A DNA stretch of 64,000 nt from CAZNYG01 sp964577205 (GCA_964577205.1 CAZNYG010000001.1:1-64000); one strand, 5' to 3'. Shown: positions 17,139 through 27,853, counted from the stretch's first letter. Notes: generated by a model not told the origin, from the letters alone. Made by a program: numbers and translations.

Positions 17139-19180
17139 TATTTTGCCGGATCGCGCCAGGGATAGAATTCCTTTTCATTCGCCGCCCGCGCGATCTTTCT
17201 CCTGTTGATCCCCGAGCCCTTCAGTTCCAGCTGGACTGTCAATTCGTCGGCCGACTGTCGGCGGCGGTAAGCAAGTTTGATCTCCCAGCAGTGGAGGTCC
17301 CGGTAAACGCGGAACTCCTGATCGTTGAACCTGAACGCGTTGAACCGGTCGGCGATGCTCGAGTGCATGTTGTATTCAAGCCGGGTCTTGTCGTTCGCCC
17401 AGAAGCCGAATCCCGCGTTTACGTCCAGGTCTTCCGGGCGGGCGGACTGGTAAAATGCTCCCAACGAAAGGTATCGGTCGTCAACCCAGCTGACGCGCAT
17501 GTCGCTTTGCACCGAATCGATCGAAAAAGGAGTGATCCCGCCGCTTTCCCTGAAGTAGGCGCTGTAGAACCTCGAAGGGATCCAGGTCAATTCGTTGACG
17601 AGCGGGAAGATCCTGTCGGCCCAGTCATTGACAGGGTTCAGCCTGCTGTGGCGGAAATCGTACCCGGTGGAATTGCGCACGGTCAGTTTACCCGCGTACA
17701 CCGAGTTCGTGAACGAAAGACTGTTGACGTCCTCCCCGTAATCGTCAGCGTAATAGTCTATGAGAAGCGAATTGATCTCCGAACGAAGGCGGTAGTTGTG
17801 CGCCAGATCCCAGTCCATCCAGCGAAGCGCCCGGTATCTCATGTTCAGGTTCGAATAATAGCGGGTAATGAACCGGTCGGCAAGGTCCGCGGCGGAAGCG
17901 CGGTCCTGCCAGTTCTCGATAAGTCCAAGGCGCGGTTTCAGCGTGAACTTCTTCCCTAAACGGTAGTCTTTCGTTACTGACGCGTCCACGTCCCCGCTCA
18001 GCGAATAGCACCCGTTCGTTTTCGTGTACTGGTTCTGGAAATTCGACGCCATCGAGAAATAGAACGGAAGCTTTCCCCTCGTCGGATAGAGGACATGCGA
18101 CAGGCGGGGCAGCGTGATGCTGGTTATCGCGAAACTGCCGGCAGCGGGGTCATAATCATCGTAGCGCTCTGTCACGACGCGGAAATTCGTCAGTGACGTC
18201 TGGCGAGTAAGGGAGCCGAACGTGTGCAGCTGCTGCGTGATCCTCTGCCAGTTCTCCTGAAAATACGCGTTGTTGAAACTGGTATCGCTCAGGAAGTCGA
18301 TCTGACCCTGCGCGGTCCAGCTGGGGTCCAGCTTCTGCCAGTACGAAGACCGCAGGTTCCAACGCTCGCTGCCAGTCGTCTGTTCTTTGATATGGTAGCC
18401 GTAGATCGCGCCCTTTACGCGTTCCTGATGATTGAGCCCGTATTCCGCCCCGGTACCCCACCCGCGCTTGCTGTAGTAGTCCAGATACAGCTTACCGTAA
18501 GACCTTTCGCTGAATGGATAGGTGTAAATTGTTTTAATGATCAGGCCGTCATCGCTGTTGTATCCGGGTTGTATTGCAAGGTTGTTGCGGTGAGGGCCGA
18601 GCCCCTGAGAATAGAAGGGAAGGTAGAAGACGGGGACATTGCGCAGGTAAAGAACGGCGTTATACACCGTTATGCGCTTGTCCATGACGATCTTCGCGCG
18701 TTTGGCGCGGAAAGTATAATGGGGCCTCTCGAGCTCGCACGTCGTCATGACCATGCCCTCGACCCGGTATTTACTCTCGCTTTGACGCTCCGCGCTTTTT
18801 GCCGCGAAGAACCATGGATCGGCGAATCCCTTCGCGTTCGTTATCCGTCCGGTCCCGCTGCCGTAATCGTAGTGGATAGCGTCCCCCCGGATGACATTGT
18901 TCTTGTCTTTCAGCGCCGCGCTCGATTCCGCAATCGCGTACTTTTTGTCCAGGTAAAAACGCACCAGTTCGGCCTGCAGGGTCTTTTCTTCCCAGATGAC
19001 TGTGACGCTGCCGCGGGCTATGATGTAGCGCGCGGCCTCATCATACTCAAGCTGGACGCACCGGATCTCGACTTCTTCTTCCTTGGGCTCGGCGGCATAC
19101 GCGCCGCGCCCCAGGAACCCCGTACCCGACAAAAGGGCAATGGCGATCAAAAGGCAGGAATAAGCGGAAAAAAAATTCAT
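17135..19180 (-). CDS. lptD: LPS-assembly outer membrane protein LptD (OstA)
   Basis: A 681-residue outer membrane protein that inserts lipopolysaccharide into the outer leaflet. Residues 1-29 form a signal peptide ending AYA. Residues ~35-140 are an OstA/LptA-like domain (LEYDEAARYIIARGSVTV..., VIRGDAIHYDYGSGTGRI). From ~190 on, alternating aromatic strands form the LptD barrel (FYLPFYSQGLGPHRNN). The C-terminal HCWEIKLAYRR matches the family's conserved last strands. It is shorter than proteobacterial LptD (~780). No strong ribosome site precedes the ATG. Its position before the polysaccharide operon and shared operon with kdsD-containing genes fits envelope biogenesis. Confidence 0.9.
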   Translation of the reverse strand: MNFFSAYSCLLIAIALLSGTGFLGRGAYAAEPKEEEVEIRCVQLEYDEAARYIIARGSVTVIWEEKTLQAELVRFYLDKKYAIAESSAALKDKNNVIRGDAIHYDYGSGTGRITNAKGFADPWFFAAKSAERQSESKYRVEGMVMTTCELERPHYTFRAKRAKIVMDKRITVYNAVLYLRNVPVFYLPFYSQGLGPHRNNLAIQPGYNSDDGLIIKTIYTYPFSERSYGKLYLDYYSKRGWGTGAEYGLNHQERVKGAIYGYHIKEQTTGSERWNLRSSYWQKLDPSWTAQGQIDFLSDTSFNNAYFQENWQRITQQLHTFGSLTRQTSLTNFRVVTERYDDYDPAAGSFAITSITLPRLSHVLYPTRGKLPFYFSMASNFQNQYTKTNGCYSLSGDVDASVTKDYRLGKKFTLKPRLGLIENWQDRASAADLADRFITRYYSNLNMRYRALRWMDWDLAHNYRLRSEINSLLIDYYADDYGEDVNSLSFTNSVYAGKLTVRNSTGYDFRHSRLNPVNDWADRIFPLVNELTWIPSRFYSAYFRESGGITPFSIDSVQSDMRVSWVDDRYLSLGAFYQSARPEDLDVNAGFGFWANDKTRLEYNMHSSIADRFNAFRFNDQEFRVYRDLHCWEIKLAYRRRQSADELTVQLELKGSGINRRKIARAANEKEFYPWRDPAKY

Positions 19181-19225
19181 GAGGTAAGAAGGGCCTTCCC
19201 GGCAGGCGGGCCGCCGCGGCCGGTG

Positions 19226-20164
19226 TTATTTCGCCAGGAACGCTGCGCCGACTACTCCCAGTTTCTTTGTGGACTGGGAAATAACGATCCTGCAGGCTTC
19301 GGAAGCCGAAGTGAAAGCGCGTTCCTTGACGGTCCTCTGAATTGGATCGAGAAGAAAACGGCCCGCCCTGCTGACGCCTCCGGCAAGGACGATCATCTCC
19401 GGATTCATGAGGTTGATGACGCCGGCAAGGACGACGCCGAGCATTTCACCCGCCTCGTTCCAGATACGGACGGCAAGAGCGTCGCCTTCCTCGGCGGCAA
19501 GGGACAGGACTTTCGGTGTGATCAGGTCCAGGTTGCCCTGGACGATCTTCGCGATTGCTGTGTTCCGGTCTTTCTTCACTATCTCCCGCGCTCTCTGGCT
19601 CAGGAACGGAGCGCCGACATACCGTTCGATGCATCCCCGGCTGCCGCAATTGCACTGCGGCCCATCGGCGTCGAGTGAAATATGGCCTATCTCTCCGGCC
19701 GATCCCGTAGCCCCGCGGTATATTCTGCCATCGAGCATGACACCCCCGCCCACTCCCGTGCCCAGAGTGACGCAGACGAGGTTACTGACCTTTCCTTTGG
19801 CGTCCAGCCAGTACGCTCCCACCGCGGCCGCGTTGGCGTCGTTGTCGATGACGACCGGACGCTTAATTTCCTTTTCCAGCATTTTTCTCAGAGGCACCTG
19901 CTTCCACTCCGTCATATTGGGAGAAAAACGCACGACGCCTTTTTCCTGGTCGATATCGCCGGCAACGCCGACACCGACGCCGCAGATGCTTTTGAAATGA
20001 GGCATTTTGCGGGCTTCCCCGGCGATCTCCCTGACGATCATGGCGGGAAGGGAATCGATCCTGTTCGGAACGCTGGACTCTTCGCAGATGTTGCCTTTCT
20101 GATCGACGATCGCTATCTTGATCTCCGTGCCGCCCAGATCGATGCCCAGAAAAAATGAGTTCAT
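19226..20164 (-). CDS. ROK-family sugar kinase (glucokinase-like)
   Basis: A 312-residue ROK kinase. The ATP-binding LGIDLGGTEIKIAIVD starts at residue 5, the catalytic DNDANAAAVG is near residue 105, and the ROK zinc motif CNCGSRGCIE follows GHISLDADGP. Such proteins phosphorylate glucose or related hexoses at C6. ATG 20164 overlaps the folC stop (ATGA) and is preceded by AGAGG. A longer frame adds 26 residues that do not fit the family. Confidence 0.85.
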   Translation of the reverse strand: MNSFFLGIDLGGTEIKIAIVDQKGNICEESSVPNRIDSLPAMIVREIAGEARKMPHFKSICGVGVGVAGDIDQEKGVVRFSPNMTEWKQVPLRKMLEKEIKRPVVIDNDANAAAVGAYWLDAKGKVSNLVCVTLGTGVGGGVMLDGRIYRGATGSAGEIGHISLDADGPQCNCGSRGCIERYVGAPFLSQRAREIVKKDRNTAIAKIVQGNLDLITPKVLSLAAEEGDALAVRIWNEAGEMLGVVLAGVINLMNPEMIVLAGGVSRAGRFLLDPIQRTVKERAFTSASEACRIVISQSTKKLGVVGAAFLAK

Positions 20165-21489
20165 GGTTGCCTCTCTTGCCGTTTTGTGAATGCTTGTTTG
20201 AAATTTCTGTAAAAACCGCCCACCAGATAGAGTGAACCGCAAATGACGGTCACGGGATCTTTTTCCGACATCAACAAAGCGTCACTTAAATTTGAAGCTG
20301 ACAGCACCTCCGCGCCCGGCGCGGCTTTTTTGATCAGCGCAGCCAGCCGTCCCGGTTCGAGCGTCCTTGAGGAAGGGACGGGAACCGTTATGACCCGGGA
20401 TGCCCGCCCGGCGATGATCCTGGACATGGAACTGAAAGCCTTGTCTCTCAGGATGCCTGTTATGAACGTTATTTTCCTGTTTCTCCAGACACCTTCGGAG
20501 AGAACGTTGACGAGAGCGCGCATCCCTGAGGGGTTGTGGGCTCCATCGGCAATAAGCAGGGCCTCGCTCCTTTTTCTCCGGTACACGGAAAAACGTCCTG
20601 GCCAATCAACGTTCTTCAACGACTTCCTGATGACCGGTTCAGAGATGTTGTATCCTTTTTCCCTGAGCGCTCCGATGGCGGCAAGCCCCAGGGCCGTGTT
20701 GGCAGCCTGGTGGCGCCCGGCAAGAGGGATGGCATACCTTATGTCCATTCCGGGGCCATGGAAGGTTCCATGGTGGCCCATCCCGTCACGCGAAGAAGCA
20801 TAATTCTCCACACTGAAGTCCTGCCCGGACATTAACACTTTTGCGTGCAGGGAACGGGCGGCCTCCAATACTGTTTTACGGGCTGATCCGCGCTGGGCCC
20901 CGCAGATAACGACGGAACCTTTCTTTATGATCCCCGTTTTTTCCCCGGCGATCTCCGGGATAGTGTCGCCCAGATATCCGGTGTGGTCATAATCTATCTC
21001 TGTGATGACCGCCGCGAGAGGAGCGGGTATAACATTGGTGGCATCATATCTGCCGCCGAGCCCTGTTTCAATGACCGCAATATCAACGCTTTTCCTGGCG
21101 AATATCATAAAAGCGAGCCCGGTAATAAATTCAAAGAAACTCACCGAATGGCGTCGCGCCAGCGGCCCGTAACGCAGGGCAAGCGCGTCCAGATATTCAC
21201 GCCTGACCGGAAGCCCGTTTATCCGGATGCGCTCTTCTATCGAACAAAGATGAGGCGACGTATAGAGGCCCGTTCTGTATCCAGCGCCTGTCAGGATCCC
21301 CGAGATGATGCGGGAAGTCGATCCTTTGCCGTTCGTTCCGGCTATATGGACGGCGGGAAAACGTTTTTCCGGATGTCCCGTTCCCGCCAAAAAAGCGCGG
21401 ATACGTTCCAGCCCCGGATTCAGCCCGGAGAATTCTTTTTCCTGCCACTGTTCCAGACCCGTTAAAGGCGCTGAGCCTTTGGCGTTCAT
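20161..21489 (-). CDS. folC: Bifunctional folylpolyglutamate/dihydrofolate synthase
   Basis: A 442-residue Mur-ligase-fold enzyme adding glutamate to folates. The P-loop is HIAGTNGKGSTSRI near residue 48, followed by the folate-site segment GLYTSPHL and the FEFITGLAF stretch. The C-terminal ligase domain contains DGAHNPSGM. Its start overlaps the accD stop (ATGA), and its stop overlaps the kinase start. accD-folC adjacency is common in bacteria. Confidence 0.93.
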   Translation of the reverse strand: MNAKGSAPLTGLEQWQEKEFSGLNPGLERIRAFLAGTGHPEKRFPAVHIAGTNGKGSTSRIISGILTGAGYRTGLYTSPHLCSIEERIRINGLPVRREYLDALALRYGPLARRHSVSFFEFITGLAFMIFARKSVDIAVIETGLGGRYDATNVIPAPLAAVITEIDYDHTGYLGDTIPEIAGEKTGIIKKGSVVICGAQRGSARKTVLEAARSLHAKVLMSGQDFSVENYASSRDGMGHHGTFHGPGMDIRYAIPLAGRHQAANTALGLAAIGALREKGYNISEPVIRKSLKNVDWPGRFSVYRRKRSEALLIADGAHNPSGMRALVNVLSEGVWRNRKITFITGILRDKAFSSMSRIIAGRASRVITVPVPSSRTLEPGRLAALIKKAAPGAEVLSASNLSDALLMSEKDPVTVICGSLYLVGGFYRNFKQAFTKRQERQP

Positions 21490-22313
21490 GCAGGCTGCTG
21501 GAACTTCCTGCCGCGTTCGGAAAAGAAAAGAAGCAGTTTGCCGAGAGTATTCTTCAGGTCGGCGCGATCGATGACCATGTCCACCATGCCGTGCCTCATA
21601 AGGAATTCGGACAGCTGGAATCCTTCGGGAAGCTGCTGGCGGATGGTTTGTTCGATGACCCGCGGCCCCGCGAACCCGACCAGCGCTCTGGGTTCCGCTA
21701 TTATCAGGTCGCCCAGCATCGAGAAAGACGCGGCCACCCCGCCGGTCGTAGGATCTGTTACAACGGAAATGTACGGTACCCTCATTTCCGACAGCCGCGC
21801 CAGCGCGGCGCTTGTCTTGGCCATCTGCATCAGGGAGAGTATCCCTTCCTGCATGCGGGCGCCTCCAGAGGCTGAGACGATTATAAGGGGCGCTTTTTTC
21901 TTCCCCGCCCGTTCGATAGCCCTTACGATCTTTTCTCCGACCACCGCCCCCATGCTCCCGCCCATGAACTCGAAATTCATGACCGCGATGACGGTTTCAA
22001 GGCCGTTGACCTTCCCTTCACCAGTGACAACGGCGTCTTTCAGCCCTGAAGCGGATATTTTGCGCGCGTAATCGGGAAATCCGAGCGGGTCGCATGGAGC
22101 GAGGTCCGGGTCTAATTCACTGAACGTGCCGTCGTCAATGAGTTGCTTTATCCTGTCGGCCGCGTTCAGCCGGAAATAATAACCGCACTTGGGGCACACA
22201 CGGTAGTTCTCTTCAAGTTCTTTCTGATAAATGATCTGTTCGCACTTTTTGCATTTAGTCCACAGGCCTTCGGGTATTTCTTTTCGCGTGGATTCGCTGA
22301 CGGTTTCTGCCAT
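21486..22313 (-). CDS. accD: Acetyl-CoA carboxylase carboxyltransferase subunit beta
   Basis: A 275-residue subunit that with AccA transfers CO2 from carboxybiotin to acetyl-CoA. The N-terminal zinc ribbon has CKKC and CPKC pairs (residues ~20-45). The crotonase-fold core shows the oxyanion SASGGARMQEG motif and TDPTTGGVAAS. ATG 22313 is preceded by a strong AGGAGG. An extended frame to 22418 would overlap trpA and is rejected. accA is not in the window. Confidence 0.94.
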   Translation of the reverse strand: MAETVSESTRKEIPEGLWTKCKKCEQIIYQKELEENYRVCPKCGYYFRLNAADRIKQLIDDGTFSELDPDLAPCDPLGFPDYARKISASGLKDAVVTGEGKVNGLETVIAVMNFEFMGGSMGAVVGEKIVRAIERAGKKKAPLIIVSASGGARMQEGILSLMQMAKTSAALARLSEMRVPYISVVTDPTTGGVAASFSMLGDLIIAEPRALVGFAGPRVIEQTIRQQLPEGFQLSEFLMRHGMVDMVIDRADLKNTLGKLLLFFSERGRKFQQPA

Positions 22314-22329
22314 GTAACGTTTCCTCCTG

Positions 22330-23127
22330 TCATTCAAGCGCTTCTTTAAGGGAACGGATGAATGGGGCGACCGCTTTACACGCGGAAGCCGTCGATGAAG
22401 ATTTCCGGACGATTTCAATGATCGCCGAGCCTACGATTATGCCGTCGGCGTGCGGTTTCAGGAGCCGCGCGTGCGCGGGTGACGAGATCCCAAAACCGAC
22501 ATAGCGGGGGTTACGGGTGATGTTCCGGGCGGTCACGTCAAGGAATGCCCGGATCCCCGGTGGTATCTCTTTCCTGCCTCCGGTGACTCCGGTCAGGGAC
22601 ACGACATATACGAAACCGGAACTGGCCGCGTCTATGGCTTTCATGCGGGCCGGCGGCGTGGTGGGCGCGGCGAGAAGGACAAGAGACAGTCCGTCCCTTT
22701 CGGTTCGTTCCCGGATCTCTCCAGCTTCTTCCGGGATAAGATCGGGGAATATGAAACCGTCGGCTCCCGCGTTCGCGGCATCTCTGATGCCGGGCGAAAG
22801 ACCGCGCCTGTACACGGGGTTGAGATAACTCATAAGAACGACCGGCCCGTCGTTCCTTTTGCGGATCTTCTCGACCATCTTGAGTATGGCGCGATAACTG
22901 GTCCCGGCTTTGAGCGCCTGTTCGGAGGCGTACTGGATGGTGGCGCCGTCGGCCACCGGGTCCGAAAAGGGAACCCCTATCTCGACGATGTCGGCGCCGT
23001 TGTCAAAAAGCGCGCCGACAAGTTCGGGCGTCGCCCCGGCGTCAGGGTAGCCTCCGGTAATGTAGGCGACAAGGGCCTTGCGTTTTTCGCTGCGTAATCC
23101 GTGCGTTGTTGTCTGCAATCTATTCAT
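22330..23127 (-). CDS. trpA: Tryptophan synthase alpha chain
   Basis: A 265-residue TIM barrel that releases indole from indole-3-glycerol phosphate. The catalytic Glu and Asp are visible in VEIGVPFSDPVADG near residues 49-60, and the phosphate loop lies near GFGISSP. I chose ATG 23127 (MNRLQTT); an in-frame start 8 codons earlier is possible, and neither has a good ribosome site. It follows trpB with ~37 bases between. Confidence 0.93.
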   Translation of the reverse strand: MNRLQTTTHGLRSEKRKALVAYITGGYPDAGATPELVGALFDNGADIVEIGVPFSDPVADGATIQYASEQALKAGTSYRAILKMVEKIRKRNDGPVVLMSYLNPVYRRGLSPGIRDAANAGADGFIFPDLIPEEAGEIRERTERDGLSLVLLAAPTTPPARMKAIDAASSGFVYVVSLTGVTGGRKEIPPGIRAFLDVTARNITRNPRYVGFGISSPAHARLLKPHADGIIVGSAIIEIVRKSSSTASACKAVAPFIRSLKEALE

Positions 23128-23153
23128 AGGGCACCAGTATAAGTAAAGCAAAT

Positions 23154-23176
23154 TAGCTCATGAGCTATGAGCTGCT
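23154..23176. repeat. AGCTCAT heptad repeat and palindrome at the trpB 3' end
   Basis: On the minus strand AGCTCAT occurs twice in tandem and runs into a 14-bp perfect palindrome (23154-23167) that contains the trpB stop codon. The 7-bp periodicity matches other junction repeats in the window, although the unit sequence differs. Confidence 0.55.
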
Positions 23177-24325
23177 ATCTTTCTTTATCAACTGCCGGAC
23201 GCTGTCGACATCCTTGTCGCCGCGGCCGGAAAGGCAAACGACGATGATCTTCTTCCTATCCAGTTTCGGGGCAAGGCGCGGCAGCCAGGCCAGCGCGTGC
23301 GAAGATTCAAGAGCGGGTATGATGCCTTCGGTCTCAGAGAGAAGCCGGAATGCCGCGAGGGCTTCCCTGTCGGTCACCGAGTGATACTCAGCGCGTCCGG
23401 AATCGTGGTAAAAGCTGTGTTCGGGGCCGATGCCCGGATAGTCGAGCCCGGCAGAAATGGAGTGCGTTCCCGCGATCTGTCCATCCCTATCCTGAAGGAC
23501 GTAAGTTTTCATGCCGTGCAGGATGCCCGGCTTTCCCTTTCCTATGGATGCCGCCCCGGCGGCTTCAAGGCCGACAAGCGCGACCTTTTTATCATCGTTG
23601 AATGGAGCGAAAATGCCCATGGAATTGCTTCCGCCGCCCACGCAGGCAAGGACATAATCGGGAAGACGCCCTTCGGCTTTCATGATCTGCTTCTTTGTTT
23701 CACGGCCGATAACCGACTGGAATTCCCTGACCATGAAAGGATACGGATGAGGCCCCATTACGGACCCGAACACGTAAAATGTGTCCCTGATATTCGTCAC
23801 CCAGTCGCGGAACGCTTCGTTGACCGCGTCCTTGAGCGTCCTGGTCCCGCTGTGTACGGGCACGACATCCGCGCCCATCAGCTGCATGCGGAACACGTTC
23901 AGTTCCTGGCGGCGCATATCCTCAACGCCCATATAAACGGCGCATTTGAGGCCGAGGAGCGCGGCGACCGTCGCCGTAGCCACTCCGTGCTGGCCGGCGC
24001 CCGTTTCCGCTATAACTCTTTTCTTTCCCATCCGGCAGGCGAGCAGGGCCTGCCCTATGCTGTTGTTCAGTTTGTGAGAGCCGGTATGGCACAGGTCTTC
24101 ACGTTTAAGGTATATCCGGGCGCCGCCGAAATGTCGGGTCAGTTTTTCAGCGAAATAAAGAAGGCTGGGGCGGCCGATATATCCGTTCTGATACCCGCGC
24201 AGCGTATCCATGAACGAACGGTCTTTAAACGCGGCATCGAGTTCTTTTTCCAGCTCCATCAGGGGCATCCGGAGCGTTTCCGGAATGAACCGCCCGCCGT
24301 ATGGCCCGTAGTAACCGCTATTCAT
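23165..24325 (-). CDS. trpB: Tryptophan synthase beta chain
   Basis: A 386-residue PLP enzyme condensing indole and serine. The Schiff-base lysine is in TGSHKLNN near residue 88, the catalytic Glu in AETGAGQHG, and the PLP-phosphate loop in [12 protein letters not shown] 24325 has AAGGAA upstream and gives the expected N-terminus [13 protein letters not shown]. It is separated from trpF by kdsD, an unusual interruption of the trp operon. Confidence 0.95.
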   Translation of the reverse strand: MNSGYYGPYGGRFIPETLRMPLMELEKELDAAFKDRSFMDTLRGYQNGYIGRPSLLYFAEKLTRHFGGARIYLKREDLCHTGSHKLNNSIGQALLACRMGKKRVIAETGAGQHGVATATVAALLGLKCAVYMGVEDMRRQELNVFRMQLMGADVVPVHSGTRTLKDAVNEAFRDWVTNIRDTFYVFGSVMGPHPYPFMVREFQSVIGRETKKQIMKAEGRLPDYVLACVGGGSNSMGIFAPFNDDKKVALVGLEAAGAASIGKGKPGILHGMKTYVLQDRDGQIAGTHSISAGLDYPGIGPEHSFYHDSGRAEYHSVTDREALAAFRLLSETEGIIPALESSHALAWLPRLAPKLDRKKIIVVCLSGRGDKDVDSVRQLIKKDSSS

Positions 24326-24419
24326 ATACAGATTCCTTGCCGGTATCCTTGTTCTTGTGTTCCGAGTCGATAAGACGGGCATCGTTACCGGTGTTGTCTG
24401 TCCGTCTGTTCCCGGGTCT

Positions 24420-25391
24420 TTACGCTATTCCTTCCGCCAGCAGGTCCCTTTCATCCAGTATGCCTACCGGAACACCTTTAATGTTCACGACGGGGATATT
24501 GTCAAAATTATGTTTTTTCAGTATCCTCGCGGCTTCCGCCGCCAGCAAATCCGGGCCGATCGTTTCCGGTGAAAGCGTCATGACGTCGGCTATGCGGCGC
24601 TGCAGCAGGCCCTTGTCTTTCTGCAGGTGGCGGCGAAGATCGCCGTCGGTAAAGAATCCCACCAGAACGCCTTTCGAGTTTACGACGCTGGCCGCCCCGA
24701 GGCGCGTTTTAGTCATTACGTAAAGAGCGTCCTCAACGGTCTGTTTATCGCCTATCAGAGGATTATCTTTTCCGGTGCGCATGATCTCCCCGACTTTGGC
24801 GGTAAGTTTTTTGCCTATGCCCCCGTCCGGATGGAACCGCGCCAGATGTTCTTTTTTGAAACCTTTCTTTTCGGCCGCGCACAACGCGAGAGCGTCGCCC
24901 ATGGCCAGCATCGCGGTCGTGGAAGATGTAGGCACAAGATCATAGGGGCAGGCTTCCTTTTCGATGCTGGTCGTTATGATATGATCCGCCTGTTTCCAGA
25001 GCGGCGCGCCGGGACGCCCGGTCATGGCCATGACTTTCAGCCCCATGCGTTTGATTACCGGAACGACCTTTTTTATTTCTTCCGTTTCCCCCGTGTAGGA
25101 AAGAGCGATAACGGCGTCATGCGCCATCAGTGTCCCGATATCTCCGTGAAGGCACTCGGCGGGATGCAGGAAAACCGCGGGTATACCCACGGAAGACATG
25201 CTGGCCGCGATCTTCCTGCCGATCAGGCCGGATTTTCCAAGGCCCATGACTATTATCCTGCCCGGGCATTCGGCGATCAGGTCGACCGCCGCGTAAAAAT
25301 CTTCGTCCAGATGATCCACCTGGGCTTTAACGGACGATGCTTCGATAAGAATGGTGTTCTTTGCTCGTTCCCTGACCGTAGCTGTCTTCAT
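24420..25391 (-). CDS. kdsD: Arabinose-5-phosphate isomerase
   Basis: A 323-residue SIS-CBS enzyme converting ribulose-5-phosphate to arabinose-5-phosphate, the first step to Kdo. The SIS domain (residues ~30-180) contains [26 protein letters not shown] and [10 protein letters not shown]. Two CBS repeats fill residues ~205-320. The length is that of KdsD/KpsF. It starts 3 bases after the trpF stop, fully embedded in the trp operon. A shared link to pentose phosphates or co-expression of envelope and amino acid genes is possible but unproven. Confidence 0.92.
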   Translation of the reverse strand: MKTATVRERAKNTILIEASSVKAQVDHLDEDFYAAVDLIAECPGRIIVMGLGKSGLIGRKIAASMSSVGIPAVFLHPAECLHGDIGTLMAHDAVIALSYTGETEEIKKVVPVIKRMGLKVMAMTGRPGAPLWKQADHIITTSIEKEACPYDLVPTSSTTAMLAMGDALALCAAEKKGFKKEHLARFHPDGGIGKKLTAKVGEIMRTGKDNPLIGDKQTVEDALYVMTKTRLGAASVVNSKGVLVGFFTDGDLRRHLQKDKGLLQRRIADVMTLSPETIGPDLLAAEAARILKKHNFDNIPVVNIKGVPVGILDERDLLAEGIA

Positions 25392-25394
25392 TAT

Positions 25395-26027
25395 TTAAAG
25401 TCCTCGCGCGTGGCGTATGAAAGCGCTCATTTTATCGTAGTCTTTTCTGCGCGGAAGCCTTTCGACGCCAGAGGCAACGTCGACCGCGAACGGGCATGCC
25501 TTTTCGATGGCTTCGCCGACATTGTCCGGCGTAAGGCCTCCGGCCAGAAATATCTGTTTGCCGAAATCGGCCGCGCGGGCCGCGGCATCCCAGTTGAACG
25601 ACTCCCCTGTCCCGCCCGGAACGCCTTCGACGTAGGCGTCAAGGAGGAAATAATCTGCCGAATCCCTGTATTCGGACAACGCCAGAAGGCTTCCTTCACC
25701 CTCGATCCTGAAGGCCTTGATCAACCGGCAGCCGGTCGCGTCTTTTACTTTTTTGCAGTAATCTGGTGTTTCTTTGCCGTGCAGCTGAACGATCTTTATC
25801 CCGCTCTTTTTTGCCGTTCTTTCCAAAACTGAGGGATCTTCGTCCACAAAAACGCCTGCCGCGGTAATGAACGGAGGCAGTTTCTCCATGATGTCACGGG
25901 CCCCGTTGACCGAGACCTTGCGCGGGCTTTCAGGCCAGAAGTTGAACCCGATAAAATCCGCGCCCAGGTTCGTGACGAGCAAAGCGTCATCGTAATTGGT
26001 GACGCCGCATATCTTCACTTTAACCAT
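25395..26027 (-). CDS. trpF: Phosphoribosylanthranilate isomerase
   Basis: A 210-residue TIM barrel for the Amadori rearrangement in tryptophan synthesis. The general base cysteine is in VKICGVTNYDDA at the N-terminus and the catalytic Asp in FLLDAYVEG. The C-terminal phosphate site is DVASGVE. It overlaps the trpC stop by 8 bases. Confidence 0.94.
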   Translation of the reverse strand: MVKVKICGVTNYDDALLVTNLGADFIGFNFWPESPRKVSVNGARDIMEKLPPFITAAGVFVDEDPSVLERTAKKSGIKIVQLHGKETPDYCKKVKDATGCRLIKAFRIEGEGSLLALSEYRDSADYFLLDAYVEGVPGGTGESFNWDAAARAADFGKQIFLAGGLTPDNVGEAIEKACPFAVDVASGVERLPRRKDYDKMSAFIRHARGL

Positions 26028-26811
26028 TGAACACTCCCTTCATTTCGCGGATGGCCGAGGGAACATTCCCGCTGCGCATTAAAGTCTCCCCGACAAGGAA
26101 AGAGGTTATGCCCAGCGAATTGAATTTTTCCACGTGCTCCGCGCCCTTGATCCCGCTTTCCACGACGACTATCTTGCTTTTAGGGATCAGCGGATACAGG
26201 CGGGCCGAGGTTTCAATGTCGACATCGAACGACGACAAATCGCGGTTGTTTATGCCGATCATCTCGGCTTCGGTCGAAAGGACCTTGTCGATGTCCTTTT
26301 GATCGTGCACCTCCACCAGGCAGTCGAGCCCGAAATTGTGCGCGAGTTCAAGCATTTCGATCAGCGTGAACAGGTCCACAAGGGCGGCGATGATCAATAT
26401 CGCGTCCGCCCCGAACACCAGTGACTCGTACACCTGGTACGTGTCAAATATGAAATCTTTCCTTAAAACCGGCAGCGACGTGTTATCCCGGACCATCTGC
26501 AGGAAGGAAATGTCGCCTTTAAAGTAATTCTCTTCGGTCAGCACGGAGATGGCGCAGGCGCCCGATGCCGAGTAGAGCCGGGCCTGCTGCACGGGATCGA
26601 ACTGTTCGCAGATGATCCCGCATGAAGGGCTGGCCTTCTTGATCTCAGCGATGATATTGATACGGTCTCTCCTGGATATCGCCGCGCGGAAATCACGCCG
26701 GGGCATGGCGTTATTAGCCATTTCCCTCAGGCGCACGACCGGCATTTCTTTCATTCTCAGAGCGAGCTTTTCCTTCTTTTTTGCCACTATGTCCGCGATC
26801 ACGTTATTCAT
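26020..26811 (-). CDS. trpC: Indole-3-glycerol phosphate synthase
   Basis: A 263-residue monofunctional IGPS. Recognisable are [11 protein letters not shown] (catalytic Lys), [16 protein letters not shown] and the [13 protein letters not shown] segments in the expected order. It overlaps trpD and trpF by 8 bases on each side, indicating translational coupling. It is not fused to trpF as in enterobacteria. Confidence 0.95.
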   Translation of the reverse strand: MNNVIADIVAKKKEKLALRMKEMPVVRLREMANNAMPRRDFRAAISRRDRINIIAEIKKASPSCGIICEQFDPVQQARLYSASGACAISVLTEENYFKGDISFLQMVRDNTSLPVLRKDFIFDTYQVYESLVFGADAILIIAALVDLFTLIEMLELAHNFGLDCLVEVHDQKDIDKVLSTEAEMIGINNRDLSSFDVDIETSARLYPLIPKSKIVVVESGIKGAEHVEKFNSLGITSFLVGETLMRSGNVPSAIREMKGVFNG

Positions 26812-27853
26812 TGGTCATCCGCACCAGTTCATTCAAAGTGTGTTCCGCCCTGCCCGAATCGATCACCTCTTCGGCCGCGCTCACGCTTTCCTTGAATTCC
26901 TTTGTTTTGCCGCAGACAAGAAGCCCGGCCGCGGCGTTCATGAGGACGATATCGCGGTGAGGCCCTTTTTCACCACGCATGATCGCGCGCACGATGGCGG
27001 CATTGCGCGCCGCGTCCCCTCCCGTGATATCCTTCAGCGACGCGCGCCTGATCCCCATCGATTCCGGCGTTATGGTGAACGTCCTTATCTCTCCGTTGAT
27101 CAGTTCCGCGACATTGGTGGGCGCGCCGTTGGATATTTCGTCAAGGCCGTCCTCGCTGTGCACTATCCATGCCCTGCGGGTCCCGAGATTGGCAAGTACC
27201 TTCGCCAGCATGACGAGAAGACTGTCATTATAGACACCCAGTACCTGATAATTAGCTCCCGCGGGATTCGTCAGGGGCCCGAGCAGGTTGAATATGGTCC
27301 TGATGCCGATCTGGCGGCGGGGCCCGATCGCGTACTTCATCGCGCCGTGGAGCGACGGAGCGAAAAGGAACCCGATGTTGATATCCTGAATGCAGCTTTC
27401 CACCTTTTCCGGGGTCACGTTCAGGTTTACACCCAGCGCTTCAAGCACGTCGGCGCTTCCGCAGGCGCTTGAAACCGACCGGTTCCCGTGTTTTGCCACC
27501 GGGATACCGCATGCCGCGAGCACAAAGGCCGTCGCGGTGGAAACGTTGAACGTGCATGTCCCGTCTCCGCCCGTACCGCAGGTGTCCAAAATGGTTTCGC
27601 GGTCGATGTTGATATCCTCACGGTCGATATCTACAAGAGAATGCACCCTTATGGGTGTTGCAAAACGGCGCATGATGCGCGCGCAGCCGGTGATCTCCTC
27701 AACGGTCTCGCCTTTCATTCGCAGAGCTGTTATGAAAGATCCGATCTGAGCTTCGGTCGCTTCGCCGGACATTATCTCCGACATGCACTCGGCGGCCTGC
27801 TGTTCGGTCAGGTTCTTTGCCTGCACGAGGGTGCTGATCGCTTCTTTTATCAT
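26804..27853 (-). CDS. trpD: Anthranilate phosphoribosyltransferase
   Basis: A 349-residue enzyme transferring phosphoribose to anthranilate. The PRPP/Mg site is [17 protein letters not shown] near residue 88 and the anthranilate-side loop [15 protein letters not shown] follows. Unlike enterobacterial TrpGD, it is not fused to the glutaminase, which is encoded by the overlapping upstream gene. Confidence 0.95.
   Translation of the reverse strand: MIKEAISTLVQAKNLTEQQAAECMSEIMSGEATEAQIGSFITALRMKGETVEEITGCARIMRRFATPIRVHSLVDIDREDINIDRETILDTCGTGGDGTCTFNVSTATAFVLAACGIPVAKHGNRSVSSACGSADVLEALGVNLNVTPEKVESCIQDINIGFLFAPSLHGAMKYAIGPRRQIGIRTIFNLLGPLTNPAGANYQVLGVYNDSLLVMLAKVLANLGTRRAWIVHSEDGLDEISNGAPTNVAELINGEIRTFTITPESMGIRRASLKDITGGDAARNAAIVRAIMRGEKGPHRDIVLMNAAAGLLVCGKTKEFKESVSAAEEVIDSGRAEHTLNELVRMTNE

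Noticed and set aside
18224..19678. 484-codon open frame on the plus strand
   Set aside because: It crosses the opposite strands of lptD and the ROK kinase, both supported by motifs. No motif is seen in the frame itself.
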